Positions 45,805 to 54,027 of a stretch of 64,000 nt of DNA are shown in pieces. The translations under genes were made by a program, and so were the position numbers. Numbering within the stretch: position 1 is the stretch's first letter; every line of letters starts with the position of its first letter. The notes beneath the pieces are model-generated. The model worked only from the letters and a program-made list of their open reading frames with translations. It ran no database searches and had not been told where the DNA came from. Origin of the DNA: Treponema vincentii. GTDB taxonomy: Bacteria; Spirochaetota; Spirochaetia; Treponematales; Treponemataceae. The stretch is taken from NCBI RefSeq assembly GCF_018336815.1, contig NZ_CP050497.1, positions 1,116,001 through 1,180,000 on the forward strand. The letters are read 5' to 3'.

Positions 45805-47205
45805 ATGCGGCAAGAACATGATCTTTTAGGGTATCGGGATGTTCCCGATGAGGCGTATTACGGTGTACAAACGCTCCGTTGTATGGAAAACTTCAATATT
45901 ACCGGCGTGCATCTTTCCGCCTATCCGGGGTTTATAAAAGCCCTTGCGATGGTTAAGCAGGCAGCGGCACAGGCGAACTATGAATTAGGTTTGCTGGAAA
46001 AACCGACGGCGGAAGCGATTATCGCTGCCTGTAAAGAAATCATCGCCGGTAAACTGCATGAGCAATTCCCTGCGGATATGATTCAAGGCGGAGCGGGAAC
46101 GTCTACCAATATGAATGCAAATGAGGTGATTGCAAACCGCGCACTTGAGCTGCTGGGACATAAAAAAGGCGAATACCAATTCTGCCATCCGAACAATCAC
46201 ATCAACCTTGCACAGTCTACCAACGACGCATATCCGACGGCAGCAAAACTCGGTATCTGTTTACATACGGAAGGACTGATTACCGAGCTTGAAAACTTGG
46301 TTGCTTCTTTCCGTAAAAAAGGAAAAGAATTCGGCGGGCATATCAAAATGGGGCGAACGCAGCTGCAGGATGCGGTACCGATGACACTCGGTCAGGAATT
46401 TGAGTCTTACGCAGCGAGTTTGGAGGAGGAAGTGTCCCATATCCGGCAGGCTGTTTCCGGCTTACTCGAAATCAATATGGGGGCAACCGCTATCGGAACC
46501 GGTATCAACAGCGACCCTGCTTATGCGGATTTGGTAACAAAACGGCTGGCAGAAATTTCGGGCTACCCTGTTACGAAAGCGAAGAATTTGATTGCCGCAA
46601 CGAATGATACCACCTGTTTTGTTTCCTATTCGGGGCAACTAAAACGCCTTGCGGTAAAAATTTCAAAGATATGCAACGACCTGCGACTGCTCGGATCGGG
46701 TCCGCGTGCCGGTTTAAATGAAATACATCTTCCGGCAATGCAGCCGGGTTCATCGATTATGCCGGGCAAAGTCAATCCCGTTATCCCCGAAGTAATGAAT
46801 CAGGTATGCTTCCGTGTTATCGGAAACGATACGACGGTGATGATGGCCGCCGAAGCGGGGCAGTTGGAGCTGAACGTCTTTGAACCGGTTATTATTTACA
46901 GTATCTTGGAATCGATTTCGATTTTAAACAACGGTATGTCCACGCTTCGGCAGCGCTGTATCGACGGCATCGAAGCGAATGTGGAGCGGTGTAAGGAACT
47001 GACCTACCGGAGCATCGGGTTGGTAACAGCGCTTAATCCCGTACTCGGCTATGAAACTTCAAGCGATATTGCCAAAACCGCCCTCAAAGACAACCGTAGC
47101 GTCTACGACCTTGTGTTGGAGCGCGGCCTATTATCGAAGGAAGCGCTTGACGAAATTCTAAAACCGGAGAATATGACGCAGCCTAAGAAAATGCACAAAC
47201 TGTAA
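45805..47205 (+). CDS. aspA: Aspartate ammonia-lyase
   Basis: 466 aa, fumarase/aspartase superfamily. AspA-type start RQEHDLLGYRDVPDEAYYGV, THR-like STNDAYPTA segment, and the signature GSSIMPGKVNPVIPE with the catalytic Ser loop. N-terminus and NNHINLAQST are closer to AspA than to FumC. Makes fumarate and ammonia from aspartate, feeding amino-acid fermentation. AGGAGGAA site. Followed by a strong terminator-like hairpin. Confidence 0.95.
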   Translation: MRQEHDLLGYRDVPDEAYYGVQTLRCMENFNITGVHLSAYPGFIKALAMVKQAAAQANYELGLLEKPTAEAIIAACKEIIAGKLHEQFPADMIQGGAGTSTNMNANEVIANRALELLGHKKGEYQFCHPNNHINLAQSTNDAYPTAAKLGICLHTEGLITELENLVASFRKKGKEFGGHIKMGRTQLQDAVPMTLGQEFESYAASLEEEVSHIRQAVSGLLEINMGATAIGTGINSDPAYADLVTKRLAEISGYPVTKAKNLIAATNDTTCFVSYSGQLKRLAVKISKICNDLRLLGSGPRAGLNEIHLPAMQPGSSIMPGKVNPVIPEVMNQVCFRVIGNDTTVMMAAEAGQLELNVFEPVIIYSILESISILNNGMSTLRQRCIDGIEANVERCKELTYRSIGLVTALNPVLGYETSSDIAKTALKDNRSVYDLVLERGLLSKEALDEILKPENMTQPKKMHKL

Positions 47206-47251
47206 GGGGGTAAAGAGGATTATCCTCAAGTTGATTCGTGCGGAAGGTTTA

Positions 47252-47278
47252 ATACCCCGATGCTCTGCGTCGAGGTAT
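47252..47278. repeat. R4-type hairpin downstream of aspA
   Basis: ATACCCCGATGC-TCT-GCGTCGAGGTAT, followed by GTTGATT; recurs in related form at 40619, 52250 and 63742. Confidence 0.55.
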
Positions 47279-47292
47279 GTTGATTGTGGTTG

Positions 47293-47353
47293 GAGCGTGG
47301 AAATGGCGAAAAAGTAAGCACCTTTTGCTGCATTTCCACGCTCTTTTTGTTTT
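47293..47353 (+). terminator. Intrinsic terminator of aspA
   Basis: 13-bp perfect stem GAGCGTGGAAATG/CATTTCCACGCTC with a loop of ~25 bases and a TTTTTGTTTT tract. Confidence 0.8.
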
Positions 47354-47370
47354 GCTGGTGTAAATGCGCA

Positions 47371-47410
47371 GAGGATCTCTAAAAACTGGAGTTTTTAGAA
47401 GTTTTTTATA
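47371..47410. repeat. H-family hairpin upstream of tRNAs
   Basis: CTCTAAAAACT-GG-AGTTTTTAGAAG, shortened member of the family, just before the tRNA promoter. Confidence 0.5.
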
Positions 47411-47411
47411 C

Positions 47412-47440
47412 TTGACAGACTATAAAGAAACCGATATGAT
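47412..47440 (+). promoter_or_regulatory. Promoter of the tRNA-Thr/tRNA-Tyr unit
   Basis: TTGACA-N17-TATGAT, 15 bases before the tRNA-Thr 5' end; start site ~47447. Confidence 0.8.
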
Positions 47441-47455
47441 ACATCTCATATTTAT

Positions 47456-47529
47456 GCCAACTTAGCTCAGCTGGCCAGAGCACGTGATTTGTAATCTCGG
47501 GGTCTAGGGTTCGAATCCCTAAGTTGGCT
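47456..47529 (+). tRNA. tRNA-Thr (anticodon TGT)
   Basis: Acceptor GCCAACT pairs with AGTTGGC; D arm AGCTCAGCTGG; anticodon loop TTTGTAA (TGT, reads ACA); T arm GGGTTCGAATCCC. CCA is not encoded. The anticodon stem CGTGA/TCTCG has a T-T mismatch at the central pair. First of two tRNAs from one promoter. Confidence 0.95.
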
Positions 47530-47538
47530 CATCGATAT

Positions 47539-47620
47539 GGGGAGATTCCCGAGCGGTCAAAGGGGGCAGACTGTAAATCTGTTGGCTCCGCCTTCCAAGG
47601 TTCGAATCCTTGTCTCCCCA
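47539..47620 (+). tRNA. tRNA-Tyr (anticodon GTA)
   Basis: 82 bases, class II with a long variable arm (TTGGCTCCGCCTTCC). Acceptor GGGGAGA/TCTCCCC, discriminator A; anticodon arm CAGA-CTGTAAA-TCTG; T arm AAGGTTCGAATCCTT. CCA not encoded. Confidence 0.95.
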
Positions 47621-47790
47621 TTTTATTTTAAAATAGTTAGAGGCGAATAGGTAGCTGAGGTTTCGCCGGTTTTCATTTCTTGTTTTTTCTATATATACAC
47701 TATATACACTACTTAAAAATACTCAAACTCTCACGATTTTTTAAATTTTTGAGGAAGATATTCATTATGACATCTGTATCATTTATATTA

Positions 47791-47886
47791 GACCTATTCT
47801 GAAACTTTCGTTTTCGAATAGGTCGACGATTTCACGCATCGCATTTCAAGGTAACCTGTTCAGAAAGGTGAGTTTCCGAACAGGTT
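47791..47886 (-). repeat. R1 three-hairpin repeat, deleted copy
   Basis: Read on the minus strand: AACCTGTTCGGAAA..TTTCTGAACAGGTT, then ACCTTGAAATGCGATGCG, then GTCGACCTATTCG..GAATAGGTC. The middle hairpin of the other two copies (56863, 61569) is mostly missing. The remaining ~370 bases between the tRNAs hold nothing else I can support. Confidence 0.75.
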
Positions 47887-47993
47887 TATTAAAGGATAGA
47901 ATACAAAATCAATAGTAAAAGCAGCTATAAAATATAGAATCAATGACAAGAATGTGTTGAAAGAAAGTTAAAAACAGCGAAAAGATTGAATAA

Positions 47994-48066
47994 TGCCGTC
48001 GGACAGAATCGAACTGTCGACACAAGGATTTTCAGTCCTTTGCTCTACCGACTGAGCTACAACGGC
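47994..48066 (-). tRNA. tRNA-Phe (anticodon GAA)
   Basis: Minus strand GCCGTTG..CGACGGC acceptor (a G-T pair included), D arm AGCTCAGTCGGTAGAGC, anticodon arm AGGA-CTGAAAA-TCCT (GAA), T arm ACAGTTCGATTCTGT, discriminator A. CCA not encoded. Confidence 0.95.
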
Positions 48067-48146
48067 AAAAATAATGAATAATTTATATCCGATTTTTTGA
48101 TACGTGTCAAGCTGTTTCCGTGCAATATTTTGGAACAATGAACCTA

Positions 48147-49076
48147 TCAATCGATATCGTAGATAATTTTTTCGGGTGGTTGTTCGAGCAATTCAGGATC
48201 CTCTAAATATTTATGTAATTCGTGGAAAGCAGATGCATAGTAAAATCCGTCGCAGATGCGCTCGTCAGTCGTAACGGTGAGATCGAGATTCCGTATATTG
48301 GTAACGGTGCCGTCCCGTTCGCTTTTTTGTGATCTTCGCATTGCACTAAAAGTGATAAATACAGGGGCATTGCCGAAATTGTACAAATGATGAAATATAG
48401 GACGGATACCTAACGATCCCATCGAAGAAAAGACAACGGAACAGTGAAAAGGGCTAAGGAGCCTTAGTCTTTCGGGTAATAAATTATGAAAGTCGAGCCA
48501 GTTCAGAAATGCGATTGCAGCTCGTAATTGAAAACTCGGCATAAATCCAAGTTTCCGCGCAACTTTATCAAAGGCGCTCTCTTTTTCTTTATGTTTATTT
48601 CGATATTCGTCTATTTTATGCGTCATCTCGTTATATACATCGGTAACGGTTGCGCTTCGGTCAAAGAAAAACTTCATCATTGTTTCTTCGGCTTCTATCG
48701 ACATCTCTTTTTTGATAGCCATAACAACTTCTATATTATGGCGGGCATACAGCCGTAAACCGCTCAAAAAACGATTAATTCCCGGACGCTGAGATATTGT
48801 TCGTATATATGCTGCGATTACTACATGCATGATACCGAAACCGGCAAGGCCTTCCGCTCTCTTTTTATGTACGAAATGCTCGATTGCCGCTACATTAATG
48901 CTGTCTTGGAATAAATTTTGCGCTCCTATTCTTGACGGCATAATAAAGGGCGCCACTACCGTCATAGGGTCTATCGAGCGGATACGTCTCCCTTCTTTTC
49001 TATCGCCGAACCGCCGTTTAGTTGGAATATCTACAGTTGTCTTTTTAAGTCCCGATTCAGTATTTTTGTCTTCCAT
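48147..49076 (-). CDS. CAT-like/2-oxoacid dehydrogenase acyltransferase-like protein
   Basis: 309 aa. Fold of the chloramphenicol acetyltransferase/E2 catalytic domain: IRSIDPMTVVAPFIMPSRIG, VVFSSMGSLGI and LTVTTDERICDGFYYASAFHEL. The last corresponds to HRxxDG of active enzymes, but the catalytic His is Glu here. There is no lipoyl or E1/E3-binding domain, so it is not a pyruvate dehydrogenase component. It may be inactive or use another chemistry; substrate unknown. AGGAAAT before the ATG. Confidence 0.78.
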   Translation of the reverse strand: MEDKNTESGLKKTTVDIPTKRRFGDRKEGRRIRSIDPMTVVAPFIMPSRIGAQNLFQDSINVAAIEHFVHKKRAEGLAGFGIMHVVIAAYIRTISQRPGINRFLSGLRLYARHNIEVVMAIKKEMSIEAEETMMKFFFDRSATVTDVYNEMTHKIDEYRNKHKEKESAFDKVARKLGFMPSFQLRAAIAFLNWLDFHNLLPERLRLLSPFHCSVVFSSMGSLGIRPIFHHLYNFGNAPVFITFSAMRRSQKSERDGTVTNIRNLDLTVTTDERICDGFYYASAFHELHKYLEDPELLEQPPEKIIYDID

Positions 49077-49100
49077 ATTTCCTATTATCCATTAGATTGT

Positions 49101-49139
49101 GTGGGGATGTCCTGAAAGTAATCAACTTTTGGAACATCT
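49101..49139. repeat. H-family hairpin
   Basis: GATGTCCTGAAAGT-AATCA-ACTTTTGGAACATC: the IS-end-like subtype, as at 2874, with a changed loop. Confidence 0.6.
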
Positions 49140-49170
49140 TCTTTTATTATCCATAAATTGCCGTTTTGTG

Positions 49171-49527
49171 CTAGAGAACCGAATCGACCAGTGTTTTAAA
49201 GGAGCTATTTAATGCTTCGTTGTATTGTTGAGGGCGTACCGTAAAAAGACCGTTTTTAACGATAATTGAAGCTTGTTTTTTGCCATCATTGAGGGAAGCA
49301 TTTTTTCGGAATTGCCGTGCTTTTTCTAAAAGCCCTTTTTGTTTATCAACTGTCCGCATTTGTTGTCCAGTCATTATTTTTGAAAGCAAACTCGCAAATT
49401 CGCAGAGGTCATTGGGAAATTGCTCCATAAGTGTGCGACCGGCTGCCGTATCTGCTGCTTCGGATAACAAAGAGGCAAAGTCATTCCAATGCTCGTCTAA
49501 AAAATCGATAATAATCTTTTTGTTCAT
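49171..49527 (-). CDS. Small protein, uncharacterised
   Basis: 118 aa, ATG after AAGGAAAA. Mainly helical by composition (IDFLDEHWNDFASLLSEAAD; LLSKIMTGQQMRTVDKQKGL; LLEKARQFRKNASL), no signal or membrane segment, no family recognised. Sits alone between the acyltransferase-like gene and glgA. Confidence 0.65.
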   Translation of the reverse strand: MNKKIIIDFLDEHWNDFASLLSEAADTAAGRTLMEQFPNDLCEFASLLSKIMTGQQMRTVDKQKGLLEKARQFRKNASLNDGKKQASIIVKNGLFTVRPQQYNEALNSSFKTLVDSVL

Positions 49528-49627
49528 TTTTTTCCTTGTTATTGGTTCTCTCTTTGTATATCGGCATAAAATGGGATACTTTCAATCACCATGCCGCACC
49601 GCTCCTTACGAATAACAAAGAAAAAAA

Positions 49628-51263
49628 TTATTTGTGCGGAAAATAGAGTTTTAGGTATTGCTTGTCAAAAATATACTTCCATGAAAATTCCGTGTGAAGC
49701 GCTGTGTATGCGTATAAAATAATATCTTTAAAATACGGAATATCGGTGAGTTTTGCTTTGCTGCTTGCGAAAAAATATTCTGTTTGCTTTAGCACGGTCT
49801 CCGTCAATGTGCCGACATGTATTTCGGTGTTTTGTTCTTCGCCGTCAGGAAGTGTGTATAAAAAACCTGTTTTTCCGTTTATGATTTTTTGCAAGCCTCC
49901 TTGTGCGTTCGCAATCGGGATAGTACCGTAAACTTGAGCGATAAGATCTTCCAAGCCGCATGGTTCAAATAAGCTCGGTAAGACGATAAAGTCCGCTGCT
50001 GCAGTGATGAGCCTTGCCGCCTTTCGATTATATCCCTTGCAGTACACGAATTTCCCGGGCAGCGCGGCAGCGAGGGTCATTGCTTCGGTTTCAAGCTCGG
50101 GGTTTCCCTGTCCCATCACAATAAATCGTAGGTTGGGGGAGTGTTCCAGTATGCGGGGAATTGCTTTGAGTAACACATCTACCCCTTTTTGCCGAACTAA
50201 CCGGCCGTGGTACATTATGTAGAGTGTCCGGTTCTGTTCCTGTGTGCTCATGCTGCCGTATTGCTGTATGCCATTATACAGCGGCGCTGTACAGGTCTGC
50301 GTCTGCAGTTTATCCAGTAAAAATGAACGGCATGCATATTTTCCTTCAAACTGCTCTTTTTGCACGTCGAATGCAAAGGGAAGCCCCGAACGCTCCGGTT
50401 CACAAGGGTTATAGGCTGCAAAATCGATTCCGTTGGTAATGCCGGTAATGTGAATATGCTTTTCGGCAAGGCTTTTTGAAAAAAGATACGAATATGGAGA
50501 ATGCTCAGGTGAAATCAGCTGCTTTGCATACCACGGAGAAACCGTCGTTAAATCGGCAAAGGCGGAACCGACAAGAAACGGTTCGACGGTATAATCGACT
50601 CTGCCGTATTCCAATACTCTGTGAGGGAGATCGGTTAAATGTGCCGCATATTCAAACGAATAAAAGGTTTGACGGTAGCCGTCCCCTGCGTTATGAATGG
50701 TGATAAGTGTGCGGGTATGCCGAAACAGGCGTCTACCCATACAGCGGGCAGAGACAAACGCAGGTAGCAAAGCGGTGTGGGCATCGTGGCAATGCAGTAT
50801 TTGCGGAGCGGTGTGGCTGCGTAATCCGTAACAATAGACTGCTTTTTGGAATAATACATTCATTTCATGGCTGTCTATGTAACCGTCTCCTTTTTTTAAG
50901 ATCAGGTCGGTGCAGTTTTTCCCGAAAATAATCGAGTTCTTCGGCACAGTAGGTATAAATATCTTTTTTTTCCGTGAAAATACCGGAGTCGATAAAGATG
51001 AAACGGATATTTTTCCTAAAAAGTTCAAAATATTGCACTGAATGCAGGGTATCGCCGACACGGATGTTCACTTCTCCTGTACAGGTGTCGAAAGCTTCGA
51101 TGTTGTTTCCATAACGGGGTAAAAATACCGTAACCGCGAAACCGTAATCGGCAGCTGCTTCAGCCAATGATTTTACAACGTTTTTTACTCCTCCGGCTTC
51201 TGCAAATCCGGCATATTCACGGCTCACAACCCATATCGATGTACTGTTTTTCTTGATGCTCAT
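49628..51263 (-). pseudogene. glgA: Glycogen synthase, single frameshift
   Basis: The N-terminal frame (51263 to ~50895) has SREYAGFAEAGGVKNVVKSL and VFLPRYGNNIEAF; the C-terminal frame (to 49628) has HCHDAHTALLPAF, YHGRLVRQKGVDVLLKAI, LPSLFEPCGLEDLIAQVYG and GGLQKIINGKTGFLY, together a GT5 ADP-glucose starch/glycogen synthase of ~544 aa. One A too many in the A7 run (T7 at 50891-50897) separates them; with six A the join reads PDLKKGDGYIDSHEMN. The nucleotide-site KxGG is EAGG, a Lys-to-Glu change. Phase variation, error and decay all remain possible. Confidence 0.85.
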
Positions 51264-51293
51264 AAAACTGGAATGTCCTTAAAAGAAAGTAGT

Positions 51294-51329
51294 TGGAACC
51301 TCTAAAAACGATAATTTTCAGAAATATCC
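51294..51329. repeat. H-family hairpin (diverged)
   Basis: GGAACCTCTAAAAACGATAA then TTTTCAGAAATATCC; the left half fits the family, the right half is diverged. It lies just upstream of glgA and just downstream of aroH. Confidence 0.45.
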
Positions 51330-51330
51330 G

Positions 51331-51705
51331 CTACGCTGTGTGATTAAACAGATCCGGTCGGAGTTTTTCCGCCCCGCCCAAATAGATCGGTACGGCTTTC
51401 TTTTTTCCATAGTAATAAAAGAGAAAACGGATGATACCGTGAGGACTGCCGTCGATATTCGGTTCCGTACTGCAGAAAAGCACAGTCGCAGAAGCATAAC
51501 CGGCGGAGCGCAATAAAGTTGCAGGATTTGCCGCAGTTATATCGGATGTAATCGAAAATTGGAGAGAAACGATGTCTTTTTCACGCAATCCGTTGACTTC
51601 CAAAAAGCGTGTATATGCAGTAACGACAGCAGTTTTGATTTGCTCCTGCGTATTTTGAGTACACACGGCAGCTCGTCCCGCGTATAGTTTTTTCCCAAAA
51701 ATCAT
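51331..51705 (-). CDS. aroH: Chorismate mutase, AroH type
   Basis: 124 aa, the trimeric monofunctional class. Features: AGRAAVCTQNTQEQIKTAV (Arg near the start), LLRSAGYASATVLFCSTEPN and the C-terminal IYLGGAEKLRPDL, which match AroH. Rearranges chorismate to prephenate for Phe/Tyr synthesis. It starts 9 bases after the membrane protein gene and is likely in one transcript with it. Confidence 0.88.
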   Translation of the reverse strand: MIFGKKLYAGRAAVCTQNTQEQIKTAVVTAYTRFLEVNGLREKDIVSLQFSITSDITAANPATLLRSAGYASATVLFCSTEPNIDGSPHGIIRFLFYYYGKKKAVPIYLGGAEKLRPDLFNHTA

Positions 51706-51714
51706 TGTATGTCC

Positions 51715-52068
51715 TTATGCCTCATTAAGACCGTTAGAGAGTAAAATGATAGCGGAAGCTGCAATTGCAATCGCCAGTCCGAATATACAGGCTATCCCGC
51801 TGATAATGCAACGTCCGGGGTAGTAGAGCTTCCGTAAATAAATACTGTAGTTGATTTCAAATAATAAAGCAAAAACGGCAACTAAGAATAGTAAAATACC
51901 GCCCGCGATAAGAAATTGCAGAATGATAATCTGACTGGAATCCAAAAAGTTTTGAATATTTCCTAAAATGAACAAAGCAAACAAGGCAAGTAGAACGGTA
52001 AAGAGGAAAAGTACGGTTCTATGCAAAAAGCGAATAGTCACTTGTTTTCGAATTGTCGGAGATGCCAT
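51715..52068 (-). CDS. Small membrane protein, uncharacterised
   Basis: 117 aa from the ATG nearest the promoter; a longer frame through the hairpin array has no site. Three hydrophobic helices (~15-36, ~45-68, ~85-108), short basic N-terminus MASPTIRKQVTIR. No family recognised. Near-leaderless start. Confidence 0.7.
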   Translation of the reverse strand: MASPTIRKQVTIRFLHRTVLFLFTVLLALFALFILGNIQNFLDSSQIIILQFLIAGGILLFLVAVFALLFEINYSIYLRKLYYPGRCIISGIACIFGLAIAIAASAIILLSNGLNEA

Positions 52069-52077
52069 CAATAACCG

Positions 52078-52106
52078 AGTATAACTTGTCCGATTGGAAC
52101 ATGCAA
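52078..52106 (-). promoter_or_regulatory. Sigma70 promoter, near-leaderless
   Basis: Minus strand TTGCAT-N17-TATACT; the -10 ends 9 bases before the ATG at 52068. No ribosome binding site. Confidence 0.65.
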
Positions 52107-52115
52107 GGGCGTTAT

Positions 52116-52264
52116 TCGTGCGGTTTAATACCCGCCGTTTCTTACCGCCATGGATGGCGGTGGTTCCACGCAGTAGCAATGGTGTGGCAAAGCTACACCA
52201 TTGTAGTCAACACTATACACGGATGTATAGTGTTGACGAACGCTCTGCGTCAGGGTTGTTGATT
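52116..52264. repeat. Hairpin-repeat array (R4)
   Basis: CCGCCA-TGGA-TGGCGG at ~52142, ATGGTGTGGC..GCTACACCAT at ~52178, a perfect 14-bp stem GTCAACACTATACA-CGGA-TGTATAGTGTTGAC at 52206-52237, and GCTCTGCGTCAGGGTTG. The array runs into the 3' end of trmB and provides its stop codon. Confidence 0.7.
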
Positions 52265-53009
52265 GTAGGCGAGCCGGATGAACATCAGCTCGGTGATGGG
52301 GTGCGCTTTATTGAGGCCTTTTTGCTCGAATTTGGTTTTGGGGCGCCATGGTTGCGGAGGGGCGAATCCTTCGTATTTTGAGCGGATCCCTTCGGTGGCC
52401 GAAAGCTCAGCAAAGGCATCCTCCGCATAGTCGTACCAATCGGTTACCATATAGAGGTAGCCGGTTGCTTGCAGTTTTCGAGCGAGCAAGTCGGTTCTGG
52501 GGCGATGAAGCAGCCGCCGCTTATGGTGCTTTTTTCTTTTGCCACGGGTCGGGAAAAAAGATATGGAACCCTGCGATTGAGGCATCGGGAATCATATTTT
52601 CCAGTACTTCGATAGCATCATGTTCGATAATGCGGATATTTTTAAGACCGCGCTGCTCAATTTCGTTTAGCAGCTTCCCGACCCCTGCTTGAAAAACCTC
52701 GATTCCGATATAGTTCATTTCGGGATGCTGCGCTGCGATTTCAGCTGTTGCAACCCCCATGCCGAATCCTATTTCGATGATAACAGGATGCTCATTCGCA
52801 AACAGTTCCGTAAAAGAAAGCTGCTGCGCTTTGTAGGGGATGCACCAGCGCGGTGCATATTCCGTATATGCTTTTTTTTGAGCTTCGGTAATGCGTCCCT
52901 TCCGCAGCACAAAGGTTCTGATGGGGCGTCCCTGTAGCAGCGTATCGGCTGCGTCGGTTTGTTCATTATGACCTGTTTGATCATTGTGGTTTATTTGCTC
53001 TGTTATCAT
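52250..53009 (-). pseudogene. trmB: tRNA (guanine-N7)-methyltransferase, single frameshift
   Basis: First frame (53009-~52535): [28 protein letters not shown] (SAM site), [14 protein letters not shown]. Second frame (to 52250): [21 protein letters not shown] and [16 protein letters not shown]. With five instead of six A at the run complementary to 52530-52535 the join becomes [14 protein letters not shown], the TrmB substrate motif. Makes m7G46 in tRNA. The last residues (AYNQQP) and stop come from the R4 array. The start may be the ATG here or one nearer the conserved core. Confidence 0.85.
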
Positions 53010-53052
53010 GGTATCCTTCTTTGCTGTGCGAGGAGCTTTAAAGCTTCTGTTT

Positions 53053-54027
53053 TTAAAGCTCCTCGTGATTCACTTTTTCGATAAGCGAAAAATACAAGGG
53101 GCCTGCTCCTCCACAGGTGTCGGGTAAAAACCGGCAGCCGAATAGCGTTTTCTCGCTGCGTATGGGTGAGGCGCTGTTTTTACCGGCGGTTTCGGTATGA
53201 GCCGCCGCCGGTTCTAACGACGCTGTAACGGTATGAATAGCTGACACGCTTCCATCAGCAGCTTTGGTATCGCCTATGGCCAATTCGGATGCGGTGCCGC
53301 TATGGACGGCGGCTTGGGTTCCGTATTTTTTTAGCAGCTTTTGTACAACGGCGTCGTTTTCCGCATCGGCAAGCGCGCATGTGGCGTACACTAAAAAGCC
53401 GCCGGGTTTCAGCAAAAGAAAGGCTGCCGAAAGGAGCGCCCATTGCCGTTGCGCAAGCATTTTAATCCGTGCAGGTGTCCAGCAGGCAAGGTATTTCGCA
53501 TCGGTAATTACATGGCGCTCCGAAGAACAGGGTGCATCCAGCAAAATGCGGTCGTAATACGCTTGCCTGTAGCGGGGGAGAGTAGCGGCGTCATAGCCGG
53601 TAACTTCGACGCGGGTGCGGATGTCCGGCGGCAGGTGTTCGTCAACTACGGTGAGCAGCCGCGCTCGGCGCGCCCGTGAAAGCTCGTTTGCCTGCAACTG
53701 AGCTTTCTGCCCCATACCGGAGACAAGCACCAGCGTTTTACCGCCCGGAGCGGCGCACATATCCAAATAGCAGCCCGCATCGACCGGCGGAAGCGCTTGT
53801 GCCGCATAGATGCTCGCCTGATCGAGGTAGTATGGCTTTCCGCCACACACCGAAAACGCAACCGGCTGCGTCTCTTGCAGGAGCGCTTCCCGAAGCGCCG
53901 GCCAACGGTCGCCGAAAAGAACGCTATAGTACGCTTCAAACCCGGCTGCCCCGCTTACCTGCTTGGTTACCCTCTTTGCTCGCTTCACGGGCGCCGCTCC
54001 GTATCTGTAATACAGGCCGCTAGGCAA
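53053..54027 (-). CDS. RsmB/NOP-type RNA m5C methyltransferase
   Basis: 324 aa. SAM-binding [18 protein letters not shown], motif [13 protein letters not shown] and motif [15 protein letters not shown] with its catalytic Cys. A family-typical PUA/N-terminal part is short. Residues ~235-295 are an insertion rich in Thr/Ala/Ser without similarity to the enzyme core. Target (rRNA or tRNA cytosine) is not clear. The start region overlaps the RluA gene by ~43 bases on the same strand; an internal start is possible. Confidence 0.87.
   Translation of the reverse strand: MPSGLYYRYGAAPVKRAKRVTKQVSGAAGFEAYYSVLFGDRWPALREALLQETQPVAFSVCGGKPYYLDQASIYAAQALPPVDAGCYLDMCAAPGGKTLVLVSGMGQKAQLQANELSRARRARLLTVVDEHLPPDIRTRVEVTGYDAATLPRYRQAYYDRILLDAPCSSERHVITDAKYLACWTPARIKMLAQRQWALLSAAFLLLKPGGFLVYATCALADAENDAVVQKLLKKYGTQAAVHSGTASELAIGDTKAADGSVSAIHTVTASLEPAAAHTETAGKNSASPIRSEKTLFGCRFLPDTCGGAGPLYFSLIEKVNHEEL

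Noticed and set aside
47456..48066. tRNA-linked integration site
   Set aside because: The three tRNAs have no duplicated 3' ends nearby and no integrase gene; the R1 copy between them also occurs at two non-tRNA places.
52116..52264. Hairpin arrays as possible CRISPR arrays
   Set aside because: There is no constant repeat alternating with equal-length spacers; each hairpin has a different stem, and no cas gene is in the window.
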